Assembly: GCA_029204225.1 (NCBI GenBank)
Contig: CM055097.1
Span: 59,586,883 to 59,650,882 of the forward strand
Reading direction: 5' to 3'
Source: Diphasiastrum complanatum
Taxonomy: Eukaryota > Streptophyta > Lycopodiopsida > Lycopodiales > Lycopodiaceae
DNA: 64,000 bases
The notes beneath the pieces are model-generated. The model was not told the origin of the DNA and made no database searches. It saw only the letters and a list, made by a program, of their open reading frames with translations. The number at the start of each line of letters is the position of its first letter. Position 1 is the first letter of the stretch. Shown in pieces: positions 24,650-36,600 of this stretch. Position numbers and translations under genes: made by a program.

Positions 24650-25290
24650 TTGGAATTCTATAATCAACTATTTATGAAAAATACGGTGAGGCGACAAATT
24701 CTGCTTTCTAGAATGTGTCATCATCCAACGGTTTGTCAGACTCGACATTCTGGAGGGATGAGTCGGTGGGGGGAATGGATGGAATTACGGAGGTGTGTAG
24801 AGGAGGGATGTTCGAAGGATGGAATGATAGGAGGCATGGGAAACTTGAGGGTTGTGTCAAGGATGGAAGGAGATGTGGGGGGTGACAGGTTGATGATATT
24901 TAAGAAGGTGAGAGTCCCGAGAGACAATTGGGACTCTTGGGAATTGATGGCGATGGGAGGAGTGGAAATAGAAGAATCAAGGGAGGAGGGAGGGATGGCG
25001 AACGCAATGGTGATGGAAGGTGGAGATGTGGCAAGGACGGTAGTGGAAGATGGAGGAATCGGAACAATAAGGATAGGAGTTGGTGCAACATTGGTGGTAA
25101 GGGTGGATGTGGAAGAAGTTGGGGCAGGAAGGGGTGGTGCGGTATGGTGGCGTTGTGCTGCTTGAAGGAGGATCGATAGAGGAAGAGGTGGCGCCCTGCA
25201 TCTGTTTGTTGGATGGGGAGTCGGATGGAAGGGTGGGGGGTTGACGGCTGGTAGAGGGAATGGTGTGGTCAAAACTTGTGATCTATGTAT
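24650..25290. other. G/A-rich low-complexity segment
   Basis: The + strand is dominated by GGA, GTG and GATGG motifs, giving a Gly/Arg/Met-rich frame (24650-25165) and a complementary Pro/Ser/Thr-rich frame on the minus strand (24736-25272). Neither shows a domain. The minus frame lies downstream of the minus-strand gypsy pol remnant and could be a retroelement linker, but composition explains both frames. Confidence 0.4.
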
Positions 25291-25454
25291 TTCTTGAACT
25301 TTCTATTCGAGGAGGGTAACGACAAGGGCTGAGAGAAGTGGGCCAACAACGAATTTCTCACGTGTGTTGGGATTGATGGCCCTCTCCAACTTAGAAAGGA
25401 TAAAGGCATACCAATCATAGGGCACAACCTTATTGGTTGGGAAGTCCTTGTGAG

Positions 25455-26320
25455 ATTCCACAAGTTTTTTCATAACATCTACAACTTGATTCCTAGCTCA
25501 TTAAATATACTGAACTTCAAATTCATATTCTTTCACCAACTCAGCCCATCAGCCTTTCTCCTCTTCAAATCATTTTGATTACCAAAACAATTTAGAACCT
25601 GATGATCAATGTTCACAACATACCTACCATACGTGTAATGCCTCCAAGTTTTCAAATGCATGAATCATAGCAAAAAGCTCTTTTTCATGAGTAGAATACT
25701 TTACTTGCGCATAAGTTAACTTCCTACTTTCAAAAGCCATAGACTTTTCATTTTGCAATTGCGTCGCTCCTATTGCAAGATCACTAGCATCGATTTTCAT
25801 TTCATAAGGTAGATCGAGATTAGCAATCTAAAAAATTGGATCTAAAACTATTAGATTTTTCAAAGCTCAAAATCTATTGTCCAAAAAAAGATTCACCTCA
25901 TTCTTTGATAAACTTTCATAAAAATGCTGTAAATCCCAAGAATGACTTCAATTGACGGACTATTTCAAGAATTCACCCTTCCACAACTACCCTTATTTTT
26001 TTAGTCATCCCGTTAGACATAATTCGATGACCCAAATAAAGAAGTTTGCATTTTATGAAATATTTCGCATAGAGCTTCTCTCAGCTCAAAATATTTGAGA
26101 CAATATAGAAATTGTTTAAATGTCCCTTTGATATCTCACTATAGATGAGAATACCATTTAAAAATAGCACCACAAAATTTTTTAATATGGACAAAATTTG
26201 CAAGAGCATTAGACAATCCAAATGGAAGTGCTAGAAACATATAGTGATTGAATTCAGTACTAAATCCAGTCTTTTGAATGGGGTATTACTCTTTTTATGC
26301 CACTACATGATTTTTTAGAA
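25455..26320 (-). pseudogene. Ty3/gypsy RT-RNase H remnant
   Basis: On the minus strand LALPFGLSNALANF (about 26240-26200) is the RT motif preceding the catalytic region. Further down, IDASDLAIGATQLQNEKSM, FESRKLTYAQVKYSTHEKE and LFAMIHAFE (about 25800-25660) are RNase H blocks, ending with WAELVKEYEFEVQYI near 25545-25500. Stops and frame changes are frequent and the RT catalytic residues are lost. Integrase is not recognisable. Confidence 0.85.
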
Positions 26321-26404
26321 ACAAGAATTGTGGTTTGATACATAGTCAAAAATTTGATTTCCATTAAATTTTAAATAGGTCTATCACAAAATACTTTGTT
26401 ACTC

Positions 26405-27030
26405 ATATAATTTAATTTAATTATGGAAAAATGTTCATGAAGCTATTTAAGGTAGCAGACCAATGTTCTAGCTTTTACAAAAGTCATATTTCACATTGAC
26501 GTGCTAGCCGAGTTGGCTCCAAATTTTCTTTATTGTCTATTTTTAAGTTTAAATATATATTTTTAATTCTTTTGTAAGGCAACATGCATCGTGCTAGCCT
26601 TTACAACTTAATAAACATTTATTTGTAATAAAAATAAACCTATATTTAGGATGTAGAAAAGTGTCTTTTGATGGACTCGTGTAAGTGTCGTTGTTCCTTT
26701 AAATACAGATTCATTTTAATCATGGAAAAATCTTCATGAAGCTCTAAAGATTAGCCAAAGTGCTAGCCTACAAAGAGATGTTTCAAAACCAAATTATATA
26801 AATTTCCTTTCACAAATTTTATTTAAATAATATATATTTTTGGAGCTGATTTGCAAAATGGCTCAAATTATTTTCAAAAGAATTAAAATTTTATTTGAAG
26901 TGTTTTTTAAAATTTTGAAATGTTTTAAGGTTAGCATCTTGACGTGCTAGCTTTTACAATTTCACGAACATTTTTGCTCAATACGGATAAACCTATATTT
27001 CATAAAGTGTATTTTGATGGATCTAATTTA
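26405..27030 (+). repeat. Diverged tandem duplication, period about 300-350 bp
   Basis: ATGGAAAAATGTTCATGAAGCT at 26415 recurs with few changes at about 26722. GTGCTAGCCTTTACAA (26591) with downstream AAACCTATATTT and TTTTGATGGA recurs at 26943-27020. Non-coding. GTGCTAG-type blocks also appear at 61150-61355. Confidence 0.65.
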
Positions 27031-27082
27031 AATACAATGACTACTAAGATTTTTAAACCACAATTGTTATTTATGAATAATC

Positions 27083-27105
27083 GTGTGTGTGTGTGTGTGT
27101 GTGTA
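27083..27105. repeat. Short (GT)n microsatellite
   Basis: About 11 GT units, some 360 bp upstream of the UreD start codon. Confidence 0.9.
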
Positions 27106-27466
27106 CTTACATGAAACCGGTAGCACACCATGTGTCAGCTTTTGGATGTATCAACAACAAAATGTCAAAGCACACTAATTTATTGTGTACATCAAATCTT
27201 GCTGATTCTCAAAAAGTAGTAACCACAAATCTTTATTTCCCCAGCATATGCATGTGCCATGTAGTGACAATTTCCTGCTGTACATGGCTGCTGAGGTTGC
27301 ACCCACATCCTCATATACCACAAGAGTTGCATTCACTGCATTAATGCTAAATTAATAATCAATCACTCACATTTTATATCATATATATATTTTTTATGTT
27401 CTGCTTTCACTTTTACGCTATGATAGATACCCACCCACCTGAGGTAACACAGCCCATTTTGGAATA

Positions 27467-27622
27467 ATGGATCATCGGCTGTTGCTCATGGGCGATGCTG
27501 CTGCTACTGCAACTGAGCCACCATCACTCTCTGGATTCTTAAAAATCGAGCACATAGCAGGCAAATCTGTTGCAACACGAGTTTTTGCTAAGTATCCTCT
27601 CAAATTCTTGATCCCCCTCAAG
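27467..27622 (+). CDS. URED: UreD exon 1 (residues 1-52)
   Basis: Encodes a variable Ala/Thr-rich start and then the conserved [16 protein letters not shown]. An alternative Met lies at codon 8 (27488). The donor is AAG|GTAATA at 27622/27623. Confidence 0.92.
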
Positions 27623-30600
27623 GTAATAAGTTATAACTCTACTGTCCTCTGCCTTTTCCTAGCTTGGTCAATTATAGATAGTTTCTAACCCCAGCTACTG
27701 CCAACTGTAGCAAAGTTTGGATCATAATGTGGTTTTGCTTCTCCATTGTTGGTTCTTCCTGTTGAATAGTTAAGATAAGAAGTTGAATCGATATTGGAAA
27801 TTGGCCCAAAGTAGGTGAAGTTTTGGCTGAAAGTGAAGGGCCCGAAGTAGAGGTTGTAAGGATCAAACCATGAGTGCTGGTTTCAAAATTCTGGCAAGTG
27901 GGCATAGAGATTTTTGAAATTTTGTACTGGATCTGAGTTCCAGTCAAGGTCATTCTATACTGGGTCCTTCACACAAATACAGATGACATTGGGTTATTGT
28001 TTATTGCCAAAGAGCTCATATTCTGAATCCCGTTACAACTTGAAGACATTATGGCTATTTTGTAGTTACAGGCCGGTCGGATTATGAAGACTGTGCAGAA
28101 AATTTCCTGCTTGTCAACGTATCAAATGTTGGATGCTCATCCACTGGCACTTGCTCTATTTGAATAAGTTATGCGAGGTCTACTGGCTACACGTTCAAAG
28201 GGTCTTATTGGAATGAAGTTTGCGGGATTCTTGAGCAATGACATTCCACTCTTGTTGATGAATGGGCTTTACGCCATCTGCAGTGACATCAGTTTCGACT
28301 ATGGATTTCTTGATAAAAATGCGAGGCGCAGAACGTGAGCAGTGGTGAGTAGTTTTTTGAGGTTGTAAAAGTGGACTGACAATAAACAAATCCGGTTGCC
28401 GAAATCATGAGTATTTGAGGTACTGGTCAGGGCTATGTGAAGCAAACTTTGGCAGGATCAAGAAGAACGGTACCACAACAGAAGCAAGGAACCCTAAAAA
28501 CTTTACCTAAGACATTCCAAAGAAGCATTTGGCTTTTTGGCATAAAGCTGGTTTGTAGACAACATTTGTAAAATAAATGCCAAGAGATCAATATAAGCTG
28601 ACGAGGAGGTATTGTAAACAAGGAGATTATCATATTAAACCGGTGCACAGACGTCTATAAGAGGTTGCAGAATATTGCTCCTGACATTCTGGAAAGTGGT
28701 GGTCCATATGTGACTCCAAAAGACACAACGCAAAATTGATAAAGGCTAAAAGAATTATGAAAGGTTGTTTTATACTCATCTCTTGGGTGGATATGAGTTT
28801 GATGACAACCAGTACAAATGTTAATCATAGAAAAGATAGTGTGCTTCTCCTACTGGTCATAGCACGTGCATAACAGGTGCAGATCGTAAGTTTGTTCAGG
28901 ACTCCACTATCAACGCAGACACGTTCTGTGCTATCTTTTGTTATCAAGAAGTAAAATATGTGCACCAAAAGGGCCCTGAGTAGGAGTAATGAAACCACGC
29001 TGCAATAAATGGGATAACTTGCGCTAGATTTCAATGTGCTCAAACCTTGACATATGATAAAGTTGTCCTGAAATTGGTGCTGTTCTTAGAAGTAGATTAA
29101 TGGAGTTCCTAAATTCCTACAAACTCAAAAGATGTAGTAGGAGCTCCCTCATGTACACATATAAGTGTTGCCCAATATGCCTTTATCAGGCTCCTAGTAA
29201 GTTGCTTACTAGAAATGAGCCAGTAAGCATGGTGTGCATCAAAGCCATGGAAACTGCATTAGCGGCCATCAAGTGCGATGGTAATATGTTGGAGTGCCAA
29301 CCTCAAAGTAACCTCACCCAGAGCTGAAATGCAATCAACTCAAAAGATGATGTCGTATCACTCTATAAGGATGATATAAATATTATTTTGTGTAGCAAAA
29401 TCCTCAATCGAATACTGCATACCCCTCAACATTCAAGTGCTACATAGACATGGCCTACAAAGCCAAATAGCCAACTGTGCATGACACTGTTAGATTGCTA
29501 GGTGACTCCTCTGTGGCCTCCTCTTAACATGTGCGCAGAGCTCCAAATCATCACCCTCATGTAGATGTATGGCAGTTGCAGCACTCGGTGGCTGTTTACA
29601 GTTTCTAGCGGGATGATTTGGACTTTTACATTGGAAGCAAAGGCTCCTTTTACGAATCTAAGTTGTCTCCTCTCGATTCTACTGCTGAAAGAACATGGTT
29701 CTAGATGTCAACAAGGGCCTACTCCATGCAGAAGTGGTAACAGACCTGGTAGAAAAGGTAGTTTTATGTCTCTAGCTTAGCAAACCAAATTTCCGACTTG
29801 CTCCCCTTAGATGGGCTAGAATATTCTGCGACTGTACCATGAGCTGTGCTTAGTATGTGGTATGATGGCTCTTTTAGGCCACACTGAATTGGATAACCTC
29901 CAAAAACAAATTACCGATGATAAACAACAATTGATATTCAATCGTTGGAAGGAAAAGAGGTATGCATGTCCATTGCAGGAAACCAACTTTTTGACTGTTA
30001 CCAGCAGGCTCTGGAAAGCAGATCATTGGAGGAAGTGGGTTGTAGAAGCTAGTCACTTCCAAGAGATGATCAAAGAACACACTTGCTGATGGAAAGATGA
30101 CCCTTGACAAGTGTATCACTAGAGCAAGATAAGGATAATCCATCTGCAGATACTTGTCGTTGGTCAAAGTAGGTGATAAACCACTCTTGTAAGCAAGTCA
30201 TTAGAGGTAATGCTCCCTAGGAAAGAAGTCGCTGCAAGTTGATCCTGTAAACTAACATACTTTCCTTTGTAGGTTAATTGCTTGTAGACTAGAGATGGCC
30301 GGAGGGTGGTGGCCGGAGGGTGGATTATAGGTAACAATAGATCCTTCACAGTAGTTACCAATAGGAAAAAGCTTTGACAAGCGGGTCAATGATCGAATAG
30401 GAGAAGAAAAATTTCTTGTCAAAAAGTAAAATCCTTTTGGTAGGTCCATTGGGAAGATGGCTAGGGGTGGTTTATTAGTAGAATAGTCCCTCTATGTCAA
30501 TTGGACAATCAAATCAACTTCTATTGTAGAAGGAATGAGGTGCTAGAGAAGACGGAGCAAGTGGAGTAAATTATTGAAGAAAACAAAAGCTTAGGCAAAT

Positions 30601-33600
30601 CTTAAAAAATGGAACTCCCTTACAAAAAGTTTATGACATCAAAATTAGTAATCTGAGAGACGAGAGTCTCTAGTTCCTATTTATACTAGTCAAGAACATC
30701 TCGAAAGGTTCTAGAAGACGAAAAATCAGGGCTCCAATAGAAGTGTACTTCTTTCAGAGCCAATCAAATGAATTCTACTTCCAACATAGGAAAGGGGCCT
30801 AGAGATCATAAATTGGTAAAAAAAAATTGTGAGTCTAAAAAGTAGTTGAGTCATGTATATAGAGAAGTATGGAACTATGTGTCTATCACATCCTTGGCCA
30901 AAAGAAGTGGAGATCGAAATGCATCACCTTATAACCGAAAAGAGCTTATATGATATGATTTTAAAATATACTTAAGCTCTCAAAGTAGTCCTTCCACAAC
31001 CTTTTGTTAGACATTTATTAGATCTTCACATGGGCTTCATTGTTAAAGCTCACATGTATTGAAAAGTTATCTTCGAGTCTTATTGAAAATACAGTTCTTG
31101 CGAGTTACGAATGAAGCCACAATGGATATAGAGCTAAGCTATGAAAGCATCATAAGCAAGACTTAACCCTAGAAAGCAGGAAAGAGAGAGATTAAGGAGA
31201 CTAAAGAGAGAGATCAATATCATCAGCTGAGTAACAAATGACACAGATTCCCTACTTATAGCCTAGAGGAAGCCCTAAAAGGAAGCTTCCAGTGGCTAGG
31301 GCCCAACTGAGAGGGATAATAGTGCGCCCTCCAAGAAGGCCCCCACTCTCCAGTAATATGTCCAAATGTCCCAATAATGAATAATAAGGCCCAAGGCCAA
31401 CCATATAGTCTAAGTGTCAATAATGAATAAAAAGCTACTTATGCATAAAGTAAAGTAAATGTAAATGGACGTGGCGAATGTAATGAGCCAAGTCCATAAC
31501 TCTCCCCGACACAAAAAAAAGACCCAACTGCCGAAAAGAAACTGGATCAAACAGCAACAAGCCCTGGTGCATCAACAACTAGAGCAACATCTAATGTAGA
31601 AGAATCAACAAGTGCAGCAAGAGCACGAGCCTGATCTACAAGTGATGGTGTATGATAAAAGACATCAATATGCTCCCCTGTGGCCTCCTCAACAGGACGA
31701 CCATCCCACTGGACCAAAAACTGAATCTACCGGCAGTGTCGACTATGGTGAAGGTGAACCTGGTGAATGGCAGTTGGTAAGAAAGGGAACAACTCAAATC
31801 AACATCGTGGCGACGAAGGGAACATCTTGGCCGTGTCGTCTAAAACCAAGCAATATGGAACAACTAGGAATGCCAAGGAACCTGAAGAAGGTCAAGCAGC
31901 AACCAGGAATACCAAGGTATCCGTAATGCCCAAGATAGTAGAGAATCATCCCAAAAGATAGGGACATCATACCAAGGTATCCAAAAAGCCCGAGAAGGTA
32001 GAACTGCATCAGCAACGGGAAGCCAATAAGGAAGCTGGAAAAGAGATGGACTCTCATTGCGAATAGCCGCATCATACACGTAACCATCAACCATATGTGC
32101 AAACTCAGTGATATAGGTGCCCCAAGAAAAGATAGCAGCATCGGAAGACCAGCACCAAGGAGAAGGAACATAAGCAGGATGACATGCACGTTGTAATAGC
32201 ATGGAAAAGCAAGCGATATGCCAGGAAACATGGAGCATAAAGAGATCATCCTAACAAAGGATAGCTAGAATGGAGAAATGTGCACCAACATGGTCAAAAA
32301 GCCCAAGGTATCCAGAAGGCCCATGAATGAGAAGTAGCAGTGGCACATGGTACCCTCAAGGCCCATATCACGAGAAGAGCAAAAGGTCCAAGAAATCAAT
32401 GCATCATCTAAAAAGCCATGATGCATGAAAACAGTAGTAACAAATTTAGAAATAGTAGAGGCCCCAACTGAAAAACTGTAGTCGAAATACTCATTTAGAA
32501 AGACCTCATATGGACATACCAATCCATCATAGGATACAACAAAAACCGATGGAGATTCGGACGACCCATCGGAACTGGCCGCAAGTGTAATCCCAAAGTA
32601 CACACCAGGCGCACAAGTGAGGAATAGAAGAAATGCACTGGAACGAGGAACAGGATCCGCAACATCAGTAGCACGCATCAGAGCAATATCCACGTGTAGC
32701 TAGGAATGAGTATCAAAGCACATATGAGCAACACTGAAGTATATGGTAGGAACATCCCCAAAACTATCCAAGAGAGGAGAAGGAACTCTCCTAAGGTACT
32801 TTGATGGTCTCGGAACACCAGAACAAAGTGGCAACACAGCATCAGAGACTAAGCGATATGGAGCAACCCGAAATGACTGGGAACTTGAAGATCACCCGGA
32901 CAAACAATAGTTGGAATGGAGGCAATAACCCAAGCCATCAGGATATGCCAGGCCTGACAATGAGCAAAAATCCAAGGAACAAATAGAGAGCCACATGCAT
33001 AGTCATAGAGATATCTGCGCCATAGGCGATCAGTAATATGGAAAAACCAGCACCAATCAATAGGTCCAAATGAAAACCAAGCTATACGCATAGAATTAAT
33101 CAACCGTGTACGGTTCACCATGGTTCAGTGAACCGTACGGTTCTCAAAAATTTTAACCTGGAACTGTGGTGAACCGTACAAGTAATTAATTAATTAATGT
33201 TTTTTTTGTACCACCCCCAAAAATATCCCAAAAAATGTCAAAAAAATTCCAGAAAAAGCAGATTTGTAGGGAGTTTAAATTATTTACTTCAAATTATTTA
33301 ATGGCCGGTTTTTTATTTTTAAACTACCCACCCCCTCAAAAAATAGCCCAAGAAAAAGCCAAAAAAAAGGCCAAAAAAGTTGAAAAAATACCCAAAATGT
33401 TAAGAGAGAGAGGGAGACAGAGAGAGGGGGAGGCTATCATAGTAAACCATTTCATTAGTGTACACAATGCACATCAATTGGCCATCCATCTGGAAAACAA
33501 GTGAGATGCTCTATATATAATCTCATCATATAGAGCCCACCACATACGGCTGGGGTCTGACCTCAAAAAAATACAGTGTGAATGGAACAAAAATGAACAA

Positions 33601-36600
33601 CATGACAACATCTACAACATGTCCTCAAGATGCCTGTGTGGCATCCGGATCATCAAAATCATCTAACTCATCCTCCTCTGTCATAGCCTGACTGAAGTCA
33701 TGTAAAACCTCTCCCTCAATCTGTGTCCCTGACAAAGTGATGCGAGATGCACCTCTGCCAGAGCCACTTGGCCTCCCTCTTTGTCTACGTGCCATTGTTT
33801 GACTAGAACTTCTACCTCTCTGGGAAGACCCCCTGCCAGATCCCGGAGGCCTTCCTGGATGCCTCCAAGCTGGTGCTGTGGAAGCAGATGTAGTAGGAGG
33901 TGTCGCTGATGCAGGAATGGGTGTGGCACGAGATGCAGGCACCTTGAATGTAGGCGGAGTGTATGAATATGGTTGTACTGTGGGCTGGGCAGGGACAGCT
34001 CCTCATGGATAGTAACTTGCTGGGAGAAGGGGTCTATGAGTGGAAACCCTCTGGCATGGCAGGAGTAGGCCGTGGTGCAGCTGCTATAAGATGAGGCCGA
34101 GGCTGTACACCAATCGGAAAAGCCGGTGTAACATGACGAGGTGGCCCAGGGAGGCGACGTGCAGGTGCAGGTGGTGGAATGTGGGGGGCAGCTGCAGCAA
34201 CCGGAGTGGGTGGCTGAGCAGGAGGTACCGTATGTGTCGGCGTTGTATGCCTGGGGGCTGCATGAGTAGGAGCCGTACGAGTGGCAGTCGTATGTGTACC
34301 AGCAACTGATGGTGCTAGATGTGGCTGAGTGCATGCATGTGGTGAGAGCCACCCTAGATCATCAATGTCATCCTCACCCTGTCCATACCGAAGGAGGTCT
34401 GACATGGTCCTCTGGCGAACATGGTGGGTCCGATCTGCATCATCATCAACATGAACATCTGCAGGGGCCTGGGAATTCTACACACCATCAATCTCTCCCA
34501 CTGTGGCACAAGCATCTCCATCCTCTGCTGTATCCCCTGCAAAAGCGTCTTGTGCCATATGGTCAGCATCCCCAACATGTGCTACATCCACTGTCTCTCT
34601 CTCATGTTGTATATCCTCTGGTAGTGGATCAGGTCGATACACATCCTGCTCTGGTAGATCCGGCTCTGCCTCAAGCTCTGCCTCAGCCATGGTCTCCAAT
34701 CCTGGAGCAGGAATACCCAAATCAACATCATGATCATTCTCATCCTCCTCATCAGCACCCATGCCCGTACTTGTCCCCTGGCCAGCACCTATATCCTGAT
34801 CATGACCCACTCTGTCCATCAATAACCGTCTAACCCGCAACATCTCTCTCTCTGTCTCTGCTGCAACATAAGCCCTCGGCATGGGTATGGTGGAATCAGT
34901 GGGATCATCAACGCCTAGTAAACAATCCGAGGGCAATACCTCTAGAGGGTCCACAATAGATGCAAGTCTGTCACTCAACCTTGCATTGGTGTTGCAAAAA
35001 ACCAGTCGTGTCATCTATGCAATAGAAAGGCGATTGGGCCAACCTCCTCTATAACCTCACCGATGATATCGAACATAAACTGTCCGTCAAAGACCCCACC
35101 ACCTCTACTGGCATCAATGGCCCGATAAAACATAATGCCCATGCAGCAAGACACTAGTATGTTGATCACTGGCCGATGACGGGTGTCACTCTAGCCATCA
35201 GACATGATCGAGCACCCATAACTCTCCCAGGCCTTCCTAAGAGGCATCATCTATGTGGTGAGCTCCTCCACCCTGGATGTAAGGTAGGTGGTACGGACAG
35301 CCTCAGATTTTTGGGTGTAAATTCTGGAAATTTGAGCGGATTCCAGTTCTGAAATATGTGTAGGGTCAGCATTGGACAGGGTGAAGGTTATTTGCAAGAC
35401 CATCACTGTTTTTTACAATTGATTTTGGGGCGGATTTTGTATAAATTTGAGGCACCAGATCTGCAATCAGATCAGCGAGGGTTTACCCTCAAGAAAATCA
35501 GAAATTCGGATTGTTTTTTTGGCTTCAAGCCTAGTTTCGTACAGCCACAGGACTGTTTCCCAGTCAGCGAGGGTGGAATGCAACTTGAATCAGAAGTTCT
35601 TGCATTTTTTTTCAGTTTTCCATTCTGATTTCTCAGGGCTGCAGGTCAGTACCTCTGACAGCGAGGTTAGGGAGCAAAAAAAATCAAAATTTGCTTGCAT
35701 CTTGGCACCCTGGTTGCTGATTTTTCCGGACAGCAGGTCTATAAATAGCCACCGAAGAGCTGAAAGGGTTCTTTTTTATTCTATCTTTGGAAGTACAGTC
35801 CTTAGAAAGAGCTAAGTTTCTTTTCCCTCCTTTGTACAGTTCTAATTAGTCTTTTTGACTTTTTTGTAAGAAGAAACATCAGACACTCTTTTTCTATTTC
35901 TGAAAATGACCACTTCTCTGGGACTTGATCAACCCCCGACAAGAGGCATTGATGAATTAGAAATGGAATCTCTGAGGTTTAGTGAGGGAAAAGAACCCAT
36001 GGAAGTGGAGGAACATGAGCAATTCGCCTTAGAACTCGACGAGTTAGTTACCAAGGAGCAGCATCTCCACTTGGTAACTTCGGAAGCGAATTTCCAAATG
36101 AAATTCCTGCATCAGCTCGGCTCACCAAGCTTGGCGGCCTCAAATCTAGTATGGATGACTCGTTCGCCGAGCTCAAAAGTTTAATTTTGAACTCCGCGAA
36201 AGGAAGCCTCCCATCCACTTCTCAGCCATCCCCTTCTCCACTCCCATCAGTTTCCAGTGAGCCTAGGCGGTCTCATCCCAGTGTCTTTAAAGACTTAAAG
36301 CCTCCTACTTTTATTGGGGAAGAGAAGGATAGAAACGCAAATATTCTACATACCTTCCTCAGCAAATGGAAAAACATACATGCTCTTTAACAGACCCCTG
36401 ACCATTTGCAAGCTATTGAGGCCAGTCTTTCCCTAGGGCCCATGGCCTATAAGGGGTGGTCAAACCTCCAGGAGACTGGGCAGACTCCCCGGTCATGGAA
36501 AGCTTTTAAAGAAGCGTTCCTAAGAGAGTTTCTACCAGAAAATGAACTTGATAGAGCCTGGGAAGCCTGGGAGAAAACTGTGATGGACAAATCCTTAATC

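Noticed and set aside
24650-25272. Overlapping 171- and 178-codon frames on opposite strands
   Set aside because: Both derive from G/A-rich low-complexity DNA and show no domain.
33681-34352. Cys/Ser/His-rich 223-codon minus-strand frame resembling a secreted Cys-rich protein
   Set aside because: It is the out-of-frame shadow of the Pro/Thr-rich tail of the hAT remnant and has no signal peptide or regular Cys spacing.
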